Part shown: positions 8,968-17,302 of the stretch, one piece after another
How the letters are laid out: each line of letters starts with the position of its first letter
Numbering within the stretch: the first letter of the stretch is position 1
Notes under the pieces: model-generated
The model's database searches: none
Told to the model about the DNA's origin: nothing
What the model saw: the letters and a program-made list of their open reading frames with translations, nothing else
Position numbers and translations under genes: made by a program
Assembly (NCBI GenBank): GCA_937925925.1
Contig: CALANA010000010.1
Coordinates: forward strand, 1 to 49,389
Reading direction: 5' to 3'
Source: an uncultured Chloroflexales bacterium
GTDB lineage: Bacteria > Chloroflexota > Chloroflexia > Chloroflexales > Chloroflexaceae
Length of the DNA stretch: 49,389 nucleotides

Positions 8968-9105
8968 GCGGGACGCCCGCGCCCCCAGCCGCACCACGAG
9001 GGCGGGCCGCCCTCCCTCCCAGGCAGCGGGACGCCCGCGCCCCCAGCCGCACCACGAGGGCGGGCCGCCCTCCCTCCCAGGCGGCGCGACGCCCTCCCTC
9101 CCAGG
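8968..9105. repeat. 58-bp GC-rich tandem repeat
   Basis: Two nearly perfect 58-bp units (8968-9025, 9026-9083) and a shorter third one, each with GCGGGACGCCCGCGCCCCC and CCGCCCTCCCTCCCAGG. Related GGGACGCCCGCGCTCCCTG sequence appears near 46740-46870. It has no coding support. Confidence 0.8.
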
Positions 9106-9170
9106 AGAAAAGTGTACGTGTACGACAGAAGCTCTCTCCCAAAGGTAAACAGTTCCCACACCCGGCACAT

Positions 9171-9199
9171 TTGCAGGTTTGTCTGCTTTCCAGTATACT
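9171..9199 (+). promoter_or_regulatory. Promoter of the M23 peptidase gene
   Basis: TTGCAG (9171-9176), 17 nt, then TATACT (9194-9199), a good sigma-70-type match. Transcription would begin near 9206, leaving a leader of only about 20-30 nt before the first usable start codon. Confidence 0.55.
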
Positions 9200-9227
9200 C
9201 CAGGTGTAGGATTTCTCGCAGCAAGTA

Positions 9228-11123
9228 TTGTATACGGTGAATCATTTTCCACGTAACAGCCGTTATAACAACGTGCGCCGCTCCATTGAAGAACGTCGCC
9301 GCAAACAATTCATACTATTGTTGTCGATAGTGGTACTACTGGCAACCCTCGTAGCGGTTGTATGGCAACTGCCAGATCCATATGATACGCCGCTTGGCAG
9401 CACAGCAGCCACGCCAACACTGGCCGCCACTACTCCATCGCCAACCATTCCCGCCGCTACCAGTGCAGTTGATGTCGCAGAACCGGCTGTAGGCGGGACG
9501 GCTCCTACCGAAACGCCCTCAGCCGTTGCACCGCGTTTTACGAATGTTTGGTTTGACCCGCAACGCTTCAGCTATGAGCCAGATTTCTATGAGCCACAGA
9601 TCCAGGCCTTTCTCGATACTCAACCGGGGCCACTGAAGAGTACGCGCTTCCAGATTGGCAATCGCTCGCACACCTTTGCCGAAGTGCTGGTCAATCTGGG
9701 CAGCCTCTACAGCCTCAACCCCAAAATCATCCTGGCGTTGATCGAGCAGCAGAGTCAGTTGCTCTCCACCGCCCAACCTGCACCTGAGCAAATGAGCTGG
9801 GCATTCGGCTTTAAAGGCGAAAGCGGTGCCCGCCAGGGACTGTTTGCCCAACTGCGCTGGGCTACGATCACGCTCCGCCATGGCGTGCGCGACTATGCGA
9901 CCCTACCATCAGGGGCCTTGCCCGATCTGGTTTTTGCCGATGATACGCGCCAACCGCCAGCACCGGGCCTTTCACTAACGCAGTATGCCCTGATACGGGT
10001 GCTGGCCCCCACGACGACGCCAGATAAACTGGACGCCGCACTCAACAATTTTTGGAAGACCTATATGCGTCTGTTTGAAGACCCGCGCTCACCACCAACC
10101 GACTGGCCGCCACTGGCCGAGCCATTCTTGACCAATCCGATGGAAAAACAGGCGCGTGTCACGTCGTTCTTTGATCACGATCTGCCGTTTTTGCAGCAAA
10201 ACGGCTCACTGGTCTCATTCTGGGGGCAGCGTGAGACGGCACTGTCCTATGACGGGCATACCGGCTGGGATTATGGTATGCGCCCTCCCGACGTGGTGTT
10301 GTCGGCGGCTGAGGGTACCGTGGTCTTTGCCGGTCATTCCGAGGATGGCTGTCTCACCCCAGCCGGGGGCGTCATTATTGATCATGCGAACGGCTACCGC
10401 ACCCTGTACTGGCATTTGAGCAGCATTCTGGTTGAGACCAATCAGGTTATCGAACGGGGCATGCCAATCGGGGTAGCAGGTGCAACAGGCTGTGCCTTCG
10501 GGCCACATCTGCACTTTCAGGTGCAGTATCTTGGGCGCGATGTTGACCCATATGGCTGGTGTGGTAGCAATCCCGACCCGTGGGCCGATAATCTAGCCGG
10601 GCAGGTGAGTGTCTGGTTATGGGCCGACATGCCCTCACCCTGCGCTCCACCACCAGCGCATATGATTATTGTGGATGACACTGACCCCGGCTTTGCGGCC
10701 AGCGGAGAGTGGGAATATATTACGCCGGGGTATGGTGGCAGCGCTCGCTTTGCGCAGTCGATTATGACCAGTACGCAACATACACCCTGGCAATCCCGAC
10801 CATTGATCACGCCGGCGGTGGCGGTCTGGCAGCCAGAACTGCCACAGGCTGGCAACTACCGCGTGCTGGCCTATATTCCCTATATCTTGAATGGACTGGA
10901 TGAATCCCAGCATGCCCGTTATCGGGTGCATCACCGGGATGGCGAGGCCGAAATCATTGTGAATGGCGAGACCTACGCCAATGGCTGGGTTGATCTTGGC
11001 ACCTATGCGTTTGACCCTGAACAACCTGCCCTGGTCAGTGTTAGCACGCTGGCAGGTGATCACGGGCGCGGGATATGGGCCGATGCTATGGCCTGGGTGC
11101 CAGTTGATGTCAGAGAACGCTAG
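9228..11123 (+). CDS. Membrane-anchored M23 metallopeptidase with golvesin-like C-terminal domain
   Basis: A 631-residue protein. A basic N-terminus (IEERRRKQ) and a single helix (about 28-47) anchor it with the rest outside. A Thr/Pro/Ala linker (55-100) and a helical region of unknown type (105-300) precede the M23 peptidase domain (about 320-445), which has all zinc ligands: H344xxxD348, H396 in YWHLSS, and H427-L-H429. M23 enzymes cut peptidoglycan cross-links. The last 150 residues resemble the golvesin/xanthan-lyase carbohydrate-binding-like domain (YRVHHRDG, WADAMAWVP). There is no ATG before the helix: the start is TTG at 9228 or GTG at 9237, and no clear Shine-Dalgarno decides between them. 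It sits alone on the plus strand. Confidence 0.9.
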   Translation: MYTVNHFPRNSRYNNVRRSIEERRRKQFILLLSIVVLLATLVAVVWQLPDPYDTPLGSTAATPTLAATTPSPTIPAATSAVDVAEPAVGGTAPTETPSAVAPRFTNVWFDPQRFSYEPDFYEPQIQAFLDTQPGPLKSTRFQIGNRSHTFAEVLVNLGSLYSLNPKIILALIEQQSQLLSTAQPAPEQMSWAFGFKGESGARQGLFAQLRWATITLRHGVRDYATLPSGALPDLVFADDTRQPPAPGLSLTQYALIRVLAPTTTPDKLDAALNNFWKTYMRLFEDPRSPPTDWPPLAEPFLTNPMEKQARVTSFFDHDLPFLQQNGSLVSFWGQRETALSYDGHTGWDYGMRPPDVVLSAAEGTVVFAGHSEDGCLTPAGGVIIDHANGYRTLYWHLSSILVETNQVIERGMPIGVAGATGCAFGPHLHFQVQYLGRDVDPYGWCGSNPDPWADNLAGQVSVWLWADMPSPCAPPPAHMIIVDDTDPGFAASGEWEYITPGYGGSARFAQSIMTSTQHTPWQSRPLITPAVAVWQPELPQAGNYRVLAYIPYILNGLDESQHARYRVHHRDGEAEIIVNGETYANGWVDLGTYAFDPEQPALVSVSTLAGDHGRGIWADAMAWVPVDVRER

Positions 11124-11514
11124 TGGTTGACCACCGTGATGGTGAGGGATACCTAGTACAAGAAGGCCTACATACCGCCATACGGTGTCTGGCATCCTGA
11201 GCGGAGGCGTCGCCGCCGCGCATGGCCTCCGGCGCGCCGCGCATGGCCTCCGGCGCGCCGCGCATGGCCTCCGGCGCGCCGCGCATGGCCTCCTGAGCGA
11301 AGCGAAGGATCGTATCTCATCCGCAGGGCAGATGCTTCGCTCCGCTCCGCTTGACCAAGCCCTGCGCAAGCTGCTTCGCTCCGCTCCGCTTGACCAAACG
11401 CTGGAACTTTTTTCGTCATCGTGTACTAGGAACGACGTTCGTCGTTCCTGAGGCCGGAGCAACGACGAACGTCGTTCCTCCACGCTCCGCATATTCAGTG
11501 TGGTCAACCACCAG
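11120..11514. repeat. MITE-like element with TGGTTGACCAC termini, copy 2 (expanded)
   Basis: The ends CTAGTGGTTGACCAC (11120-11134) and GTGGTCAACCACCAG (11500-11514) are inverted repeats (14 of 15), and the outer blocks match copy 1 at 7999-8119. The interior has grown by a 21-bp tandem repeat and GC-rich filler. An AACGACGTTCGTCGTT palindrome occurs twice near 11430-11480. The left end overlaps the last codon and stop of the M23 peptidase gene, so the gene terminates inside the repeat. Confidence 0.8.
11218..11293. repeat. 21-bp tandem repeat inside the element
   Basis: The unit GCGCATGGCCTCCGGCGCGCC is repeated perfectly three times (11218-11280), followed by a 13-bp partial copy. It contains the palindrome GGCGCGCC. 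Confidence 0.9.
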
Positions 11515-11534
11515 GGAGATCATTGGCAGCATCC

Positions 11535-12296
11535 CTACTGCGTAAAGATGAGATCGCGCTGCCCAAAAGCATAGACGGCCACAGCGAGTAGCGTCACCAG
11601 CAACGACACCTGGGCAATAATGATCACCAGCGCCGAACCAGAGTAGTCGCGGCTCAGAGTCAACGCAAACCCGCTAAACGCCGGTACCAGCGGCCAGCTC
11701 AGTATCGTCTGTGCCCCGGCCAGCACATTTGTCACCGTAGTAGGCAACGTGTCCAGGATCGGATGCCCGATAAAGTTGCTCGAAAAGGCCAGCGCGATCA
11801 AGCCCAGAATGAGCAACCGCCAGCCAGAGGATACGACCATGGGGGACAGCAGAAGCATTAATGCGCCGAGCAAACTGACATTCAGAAATAAGGGTAACGT
11901 CCCCAATAGCCAGTTTCCCACGGTCAAACCTACAGGTTGATGGAGGACTATGGTAGCCAGGCTCATCAAGATATAGACACTGCCGAGAATCACCAACCCG
12001 GTGCTATAAAAGCCCAGCAGATAACTCGCCCGACTCAAGCGTCGCGCCAGCAGCATGTAGCCCTGCGGTCGATCACTCAAATTGAGCATCACCGACATAG
12101 TATACAGGGTCAGCCCGAAAATGAAAATGCTGCTCACGGTGAAAAAGTATTCGGCATCAATGATACGGGTACCCGACCGCAAGAAGATCATAAAAAAGAT
12201 GCTGGTGGCAATCACCTCGATCACGATCCGTGCCGAACGATAATAGTCCAGAAATATAAACAGCATCAAGCGCAAGAAGCGCAGCATACTCGGCAT
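11535..12296 (-). CDS. ABC-2-like permease subunit
   Basis: A 253-residue membrane protein with about six predicted helices and no recognisable signature beyond its hydrophobic pattern. It follows the ATPase gene at 12303-13379 by 6 nt, so the two almost certainly form one ABC transporter, probably an exporter of the ABC-2 type. The N-terminus (FLDYYRSARIVIEV) has the amphipathic character usual before helix 1 in this class. No substrate can be named. Confidence 0.7.
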   Translation of the reverse strand: MPSMLRFLRLMLFIFLDYYRSARIVIEVIATSIFFMIFLRSGTRIIDAEYFFTVSSIFIFGLTLYTMSVMLNLSDRPQGYMLLARRLSRASYLLGFYSTGLVILGSVYILMSLATIVLHQPVGLTVGNWLLGTLPLFLNVSLLGALMLLLSPMVVSSGWRLLILGLIALAFSSNFIGHPILDTLPTTVTNVLAGAQTILSWPLVPAFSGFALTLSRDYSGSALVIIIAQVSLLVTLLAVAVYAFGQRDLIFTQ

Positions 12297-12302
12297 CCTA
12301 GC

Positions 12303-13379
12303 TTACTCCTCCGCCGCCGGTTCGTCTGGTAATGCAGGGGGTGCGGTACCCGCTGAAGAATGACGATGCAGCAGTTCTTTCAGCAACGTATCGCCCGTGC
12401 CAGATGGTCGCGTTGCTGTGGAGGGTGAGACGACTTGATCGGACAACAGCGACAAAGGCAACACTTCCGCATTGGGCGGTGCCTCCCCATTCACGGCCTG
12501 CAGGTAGATCTGTTCAAGGGGACGTTCCAGTGGTTCGAGCGCTAAGATGGCAACACCGGCATCCAGGAGATCGCGCAGCACCGTGGTTTGCACCTGCTGG
12601 TTATTGGGCCGCAACACAATCATACGCTCTTTACAGTGAACCGCTGGCGAGATACGGCTCAGCCGGGTGTGCAGATCGGGCGGCAACTGGTCAACATGAA
12701 TAACCGCACTGGTAGCCGGAACATGCAAATGGGGCACCTTCGTCTCTACCGCGATCCGTCCCCGCACCAGAATACCCACCCGGTCACACAAATACTCAAC
12801 CTCGTCCATATAGTGCGTGCAGAGCAACATCGTTTGCCCCTGAGCGCGAATGGTGACCAGCAACTCGAGCATCGCCTGTTGTCCCGCCGATTCGAGGCTA
12901 CTTGTTGGTTCATCAATGAGCAACACATCCGGACGATGTAGCAACGCCTGCGCTAGACCGAGCCGTTGGAGCATAACCCGCGAAAAACGGCTGACCTGCT
13001 GATCAGACGCGCTGGTCAATCCGACCTGTTCCAGTGTTTCAGCAATGCGCGTGCGCAACAACGCTGGCTTCATGTCGCTAAACTGACCAATGAAGCGCAG
13101 ATACTCCTGTGCGGTATAGCGGGTATGATAGATCTGGCGTTCTGGCAGATAGCCCACCCGTTTGTGGGCAGCCATCAGGTTGCTGGTGCCGAACAGCCGT
13201 ACCCGTCCCCGCGATGGTTTGAGGAACCCCAATAAGAGGTGCAGAAAGGTCGATTTGCCAGCACCGGTTGGCCCAAGTAAGCCATAGACTTCCCCTTGCG
13301 CGACGCGCAGGGTAACACCGCGTAGTACTGGCACATCGTCATACGTTTTGCTCAGATTTTCAGCTTCAATTACATACAT
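12303..13379 (-). CDS. ABC transporter ATPase with degenerate signature motif and long C-terminal tail
   Basis: A 358-residue nucleotide-binding subunit. Walker A is GPTGAGKST (36-44), Walker B VLLIDEPTSSLE, and the switch histidine is in LLCTHYMDE. The LSGGQ signature is replaced by SRFSRVMLQRLGLAQAL, so the usual serine-glycine-glycine contact with ATP is not preserved. Residues about 220-290 form the C-terminal domain seen in drug-exporter ATPases, and about 60 Pro/Ser/Thr/Ala-rich residues follow. There is no Shine-Dalgarno before ATG 13379: a dispersed repeat begins only 10 nt upstream. Its partner permease starts 6 nt downstream. Confidence 0.85.
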   Translation of the reverse strand: MYVIEAENLSKTYDDVPVLRGVTLRVAQGEVYGLLGPTGAGKSTFLHLLLGFLKPSRGRVRLFGTSNLMAAHKRVGYLPERQIYHTRYTAQEYLRFIGQFSDMKPALLRTRIAETLEQVGLTSASDQQVSRFSRVMLQRLGLAQALLHRPDVLLIDEPTSSLESAGQQAMLELLVTIRAQGQTMLLCTHYMDEVEYLCDRVGILVRGRIAVETKVPHLHVPATSAVIHVDQLPPDLHTRLSRISPAVHCKERMIVLRPNNQQVQTTVLRDLLDAGVAILALEPLERPLEQIYLQAVNGEAPPNAEVLPLSLLSDQVVSPSTATRPSGTGDTLLKELLHRHSSAGTAPPALPDEPAAEE

Positions 13380-13389
13380 TATCGATGGA

Positions 13390-13667
13390 ATACCAATTTG
13401 ATTTCGACACTCCGCATACTTTGGACAGTCTTACGCTTGCGCATACGATACTGAGACTTCCCCCGGAAAGAGATTGCGAGGGGCATAGAGGCGTTGCATG
13501 CAACGCCTCTACGGTGAAATCCCCTGTCTGGTGCGGCGCGGCTTCGCTGCGCGGCACCAGACAGGAAACATGGGTGGAGGCCGCAGGCCCCCATACCCCC
13601 GCCGAGACGCAGTCTCGTTGGAGTATGAATGACAAGAACATGCAGAATGTTCACGTCGAAACGGTAT
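13390..13667. repeat. ATACC-ended dispersed repeat, copy A (278 bp)
   Basis: Left end ATACCAATTTGATTTCGAC, right end TCACGTCGAAACGGTAT. The termini are inverted repeats that share ATACC and TTTCGAC with a 6-nt indel. Inside are GAGACTTCCCC, the palindrome AGGCGTTGCATGCAACGCCT, a GC-rich palindrome and GCCGAGACGCAGTCTCGTTGGAG. The same order occurs at 20331-20554 (inverted), 29160-29395 and, in part, at 23750-23960 and 28531-28787. The left end lies 10 nt before the ABC ATPase start. Confidence 0.85.
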
Positions 13668-13841
13668 AATACGAGTTACACAATCGCCCGTCACTACGGT
13701 CTGTTTTGCCTGGAACAGCACAATAGATCTCTTCTAATTCCCAGTTTTCGCCTACGACGAAAATCAGGAACCAGAAACAACAAAAGAACCGCTCTGTTGC
13801 AGACGAAAAGACGAGTTAACCATACCAGCACGTAACTCGTG

Positions 13842-14660
13842 TCATAAACGACTAACCAGGGCTAGATACACCAGGGCTGCCATACTCAACGGGAGCGTGC
13901 GCCATAAGCACATACGGATCGCTGCTGGCAACGGCAGGCGTGGCATCATGCCTGTTAGCCGCCGCAATACCACACAGACCAGAGCAAAGAGTCCGGCAAG
14001 CAAAATCAATCTAAGCCACGGTTGCAGCACTGTCAGCGGTATCAGCGCCACCAGGCTTGCCGCCAGCAAGGTCGCAGTACGGACGGTGCGGGCTACACCG
14101 GCGAGCAAAGCGGTATCGGCATCAAGCCCATAGTCAACCCCACCTGGCGTCAGGCTCGTTTCTGCCGCAAATGGCCCCCAGCCAACCGCAACTGGGAAAG
14201 CCAGCACCGCCGTCAACGCTGCCAGAACATAGGCCAGCAAACCCGGCAGATCACCCTGAAATGGTAAGAGCATGCCAATTGACAACCCTATCCACAGCAA
14301 TATCCGCCCCATCACGCCCATCTGGGCTTCACGACTGGCTGCCCGTACAATGAGGGGCATGCCTGCCAACAGCGCTGGCAGTAAGGGCAGCAGAAAAGCA
14401 GCCTCAAAAGCAGCCCAGGCCCATAGTCCCCGTAGCACGGTCGGCGGAAGCGGATGCAACGACCAGGGCATCAGTGCCAGGCCGATCGCCGCTAGCAGGA
14501 TACTCAAAGTATACATAACACCTTCGGCGCTACGCCCAGCAGCCAGTAGCACCGAATACTGCAGCCGTAGGCGGCCACGCACGATGATGGTATAAATTAT
14601 ACTCAGCGCCAGTGCCAGCAGCAACCCTGGATACCCAAATAACGCAATGACCATCTGCAT
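13842..14660 (-). CDS. NuoH/HycD-like membrane subunit of a hydrogenase-related complex
   Basis: A 272-residue protein with about eight membrane helices and the last gene of the six-gene operon. Length, position directly after the NuoB-like gene (2-nt gap) and the loop PFAAETSLTPGGVDYGLDAD (about 160-180) fit the NuoH/HycD family, which anchors the peripheral arm and forms part of the quinone or ion path in complex I and group 4 hydrogenases. Sequence conservation is weak. The usual acidic loop and the GPNRVGP-type motif near the N-terminus are not recognisable; VRGRLRLQYSVLLAAGRSA may be a remnant. The assignment rests partly on context. Confidence 0.65.
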   Translation of the reverse strand: MQMVIALFGYPGLLLALALSIIYTIIVRGRLRLQYSVLLAAGRSAEGVMYTLSILLAAIGLALMPWSLHPLPPTVLRGLWAWAAFEAAFLLPLLPALLAGMPLIVRAASREAQMGVMGRILLWIGLSIGMLLPFQGDLPGLLAYVLAALTAVLAFPVAVGWGPFAAETSLTPGGVDYGLDADTALLAGVARTVRTATLLAASLVALIPLTVLQPWLRLILLAGLFALVCVVLRRLTGMMPRLPLPAAIRMCLWRTLPLSMAALVYLALVSRL

Positions 14661-14662
14661 GA

Positions 14663-15028
14663 TTACGATTGAACCTCTGACTGTAGCGCCGCACAGATCG
14701 CGGTCGCAATATCTCGAGGAGTTGGTGGACAGCCTTCCACCTGCACCTGTACCACCAGATCACGCACCTCGTTTACCCCCCCCCGTCCAAACGGATGCCC
14801 ATCGATCGCACAGCGTCCAATTGCCAGCAGGGGCACGGCACTGACCTCACGCCGTAATCTGAGCAACGCTTCGCGGCTGCCAACCGTGATTGGCCCGGTG
14901 AGCAGCAGCGCATCGGCATATAATGGCGAATCAACCCAGGTCAGGCGCACATCCGCCGCCACTGCTGCGTGGATCTCCACATCACATCCGCCGCACGAGC
15001 CGGTATTGATACGATACAGGCGTAACAT
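14663..15028 (-). CDS. NuoB/hydrogenase small-subunit-like Fe-S protein
   Basis: A 121-residue protein, shorter than most family members (about 150-180). The four cysteines needed for the proximal 4Fe-4S cluster are present: C12 and C15 in GSCGGCDVEIHA, C73 in AIGRCAIDG and C100 in VEGCPPTP. The CxxC spacing is that of hydrogenase small subunits, not the tandem CC of complex I NuoB. It should sit against the large subunit (19147-20223) and pass electrons to or from it. The subunit looks functional, in contrast to the altered large subunit and pump-like subunits of the same operon. Confidence 0.85.
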   Translation of the reverse strand: MLRLYRINTGSCGGCDVEIHAAVAADVRLTWVDSPLYADALLLTGPITVGSREALLRLRREVSAVPLLAIGRCAIDGHPFGRGGVNEVRDLVVQVQVEGCPPTPRDIATAICAALQSEVQS

Positions 15029-15053
15029 TCGCGTTCTTCTCCACAGCTTCTGT

Positions 15054-16547
15054 CTATAACGCTCGAATAAACGTCAAACCACTCACAACTTCACCAATAA
15101 TCTCCAGCACCGGTTGTGGATACAGCCCGATACCCAGACAGACTGCCATCAGAAACACGGTTAGCAATGCCGCACCACGCGGTTCCGGCTCCAGGCGGCG
15201 GGGGGTCAACCGCTCAAACTCTGATACGCCCAGCATAACCGGTACTGCCGTGGGCAACTCATCGTCGGGGCCAAGCAGCCGGTCACGGGCCAACCGCGCC
15301 AGCGCCAGACCAGCCAGCGCAGTCGCCAGCAACAACGCCAGCAACTCCACCCAACTATGGTGGGCCGAAGCCTGATAGACCAGCATTTTACTGATAAAAC
15401 CATTAAACGGTGGCAGACCCAGCAAAATCAGGCCACCACCCAGAAACCCCAGACCGGCAACCGGCCAGCGGCGCAATAAATCACGGCGCACCACGCCTGG
15501 CGTGCGGCCATCAGGCCGTTCCAGCAGCGCATAACTGATAAAGATCAGCACCACCGCCAGTGTCAGATTGAGCGCCTCAAAGATAGCCCCGGTCAAGCCA
15601 GCCATCGACATCGAGACCAGGCCATAGAAGACGATACCCATATCATAGATCAACAGATAGGCCAGGAAACGCCGCATATTGGTCTGATGCAGCGCCATCA
15701 ATGCACCGACAATACTGGTACTAATACCACCGATGCGCAGGAAAACCAGGCCCGAAGGATTCTCGACCAGCAAGGTCGGGAAGCGTTGAAACGAGAGCAT
15801 AAGTACCAGCAGGCTGGTGATGTTGATCACCGCGATCACCAGTGCTGAAACCAGCGGTGCCGCATCCTCCACCATATCTGGGAGCCAGGTGTGAAACGGG
15901 ATCAGCGCCAGACGTAGCGCAAAACCAGCGCTCAACAGCGCGAGAATGAAGCGAGCTAGCGGCACCCGCCCGGGCAATTCGCCGGGGCGATAAATATCGG
16001 CCAGCACAAACCCCAGGTAGATCAACACGCCCGCAATCACCATCAATACCAGGTATTTCAGCGCCGTAGCCAGCACCCGGGTACCAACGAGCATGCCCGC
16101 TCCGGTGGGAAGATCGACAATCGCCAGCACCGCTGCCATACCTGCACCAATCAGCAACAGTGAGATGATAAATGGATCTTGCAGCAGCAGAATGGTACAC
16201 GTCAGCGCCAGAATTAACAGACTCACCGGCACAAAATTCTCGCCATGCGGCAGTTGCCACGAAGCAAGAAACGCCAGCGCCCCTACACCCAGGAACAGCA
16301 GCATAAACAACTGCGTGAGCGCATTCAAGGTCAACGTGACGCCAAGCAATCGTACTGGCTGATCCAGCGGCAGGCGCATTACCAGCACAGCCTCGGTCAA
16401 CACCACACCGACGGCGATGACAATCACCAGCGCAGTTTGTTTGCGTAACACAAAACAACTCGCCGCCATAGAAATTGGGAACAATATCAGCAACAGATAA
16501 ATCATAAGTATCGGTCTAGCTGGAGCAGAAGAGTCTGACGCATCCAC
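15054..16547 (-). CDS. NuoN/HyfB-like antiporter-type membrane subunit lacking key charged residues
   Basis: A 497-residue, about 14-helix protein of the proton-conducting (NuoL/M/N, Mrp) family. The signature IPFHTWLPD is clear (216-224), as are TNMRRFLAYLLIYDMG (289-304) and PPFNGFISKMLVYQA, which keeps the late lysine. The helix that normally carries the essential glutamate (about 124-145) has no acidic residue. The lysine before PFH is R212, and the following helix (230-252) has no lysine. These residues drive proton movement in complex I, so pumping through this subunit is doubtful. The start at 16547 comes 6 nt after the stop of the upstream gene with GGGGTGG very close; Met15 is an alternative. 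Confidence 0.88.
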   Translation of the reverse strand: MDASDSSAPARPILMIYLLLILFPISMAASCFVLRKQTALVIVIAVGVVLTEAVLVMRLPLDQPVRLLGVTLTLNALTQLFMLLFLGVGALAFLASWQLPHGENFVPVSLLILALTCTILLLQDPFIISLLLIGAGMAAVLAIVDLPTGAGMLVGTRVLATALKYLVLMVIAGVLIYLGFVLADIYRPGELPGRVPLARFILALLSAGFALRLALIPFHTWLPDMVEDAAPLVSALVIAVINITSLLVLMLSFQRFPTLLVENPSGLVFLRIGGISTSIVGALMALHQTNMRRFLAYLLIYDMGIVFYGLVSMSMAGLTGAIFEALNLTLAVVLIFISYALLERPDGRTPGVVRRDLLRRWPVAGLGFLGGGLILLGLPPFNGFISKMLVYQASAHHSWVELLALLLATALAGLALARLARDRLLGPDDELPTAVPVMLGVSEFERLTPRRLEPEPRGAALLTVFLMAVCLGIGLYPQPVLEIIGEVVSGLTFIRAL

Positions 16548-16552
16548 CCCGG

Positions 16553-17302
16553 TTAGCGCTGCATCATGCGTTGACGGTAGAGTTCATTCAGTTCCAATGT
16601 TTTGAGCCGGCCATACAACAAACCACTCAAATAGGCGACGACGAGCGCCAGCAGGATCGTCACCAGGCTTAACAGCGCCAGGGGTGCCACTCCCACACCA
16701 CTGGCCTGGGGATTGCTCACCAGCGAGGTATAGAGCAAGTCGATGCTGCTGATACACAAGAGCAAACCCAGACCAATCTTGAGCAGATCGCCAGCCGTTG
16801 CCAGCGTAAATAACCCGGTTAACCCCAGCCAGTACCAGGCAAAGTCAACACTGCGAGCGGTAGCAATCGGATAGATCAGCGGGAGGGTGAGGCTAGCAAG
16901 CAATGCCAGCACCATCGCCCAGAAGGGCACAATATAGTCATCGACGCGGGCTGCCTGCGTTGTACGCTGACGTTGCGCAGCACGGGCAGCGCGCCGCAGT
17001 TCGGATAGGCCGAACTCGTCCAGATCCTCCAGGCCATACTCCCGCGAGAACGTCAGCGCCGTCAGCGTCAAAATCGCTGTCACTGCCAGGCCAGTAATCA
17101 ACTTGACCGCCACGATAGTACCGGTACCCAGCATTGCGCCTGTAGCTGGCGTGACCAGCAACTGCTGCTGTGCCAGGAACATAGTTAAACACATATAGTT
17201 CACCAGCAGAGCCGAAAATGACACGCGCCAGTCGCGCATCAGCAGCACCAGAGCTGCACTCAATGCAATGCCGATCAACGGCAGATTGGTCAATAAACCC
17301 AT
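16553..17302 (-). CDS. Small membrane subunit, HyfE/NuoK-like in its C-terminal half
   Basis: A 249-residue protein with about six helices in two groups, separated by a charged cytoplasmic loop (about 85-120). The C-terminal segment GDLLKIGLGLLLCISSIDLLY resembles the NuoK/MnhC/HyfE helix, but the buried glutamate of NuoK is missing. Operon position between two antiporter-like subunits matches hyfE/hycC-type gene orders. The start overlaps the previous stop by one base (TAATG at 17300-17304), so translation is probably coupled. The family call is tentative. Confidence 0.6.
   Translation of the reverse strand: MGLLTNLPLIGIALSAALVLLMRDWRVSFSALLVNYMCLTMFLAQQQLLVTPATGAMLGTGTIVAVKLITGLAVTAILTLTALTFSREYGLEDLDEFGLSELRRAARAAQRQRTTQAARVDDYIVPFWAMVLALLASLTLPLIYPIATARSVDFAWYWLGLTGLFTLATAGDLLKIGLGLLLCISSIDLLYTSLVSNPQASGVGVAPLALLSLVTILLALVVAYLSGLLYGRLKTLELNELYRQRMMQR

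Larger units (their letters stand above)
7968..9170. other. 1.2-kb intergenic repeat tract
   Basis: No gene supported. Open frames here are made of repeat sequence and have no domains. From left to right the tract holds a 121-bp inverted-repeat element (7999-8119), an AT-richer stretch (8120-8240), then a mosaic of short GC-rich palindromes. Recurring phrases include ACCGCGTAC, CCGCAGGCGCAAA and GGACAAGCTTTTTCG, the last also present inverted near 8770. The tract ends with a 58-bp tandem repeat (8968-9105). The repeated phrases recur near 28620-28740. Confidence 0.6.

Noticed and set aside
10635-11507. 290-codon minus-strand frame with repeated RRRPCAA
   Set aside because: It spans the 3' part of the M23 gene in antisense and the 21-bp tandem repeat; its repeats reflect the DNA repeat.
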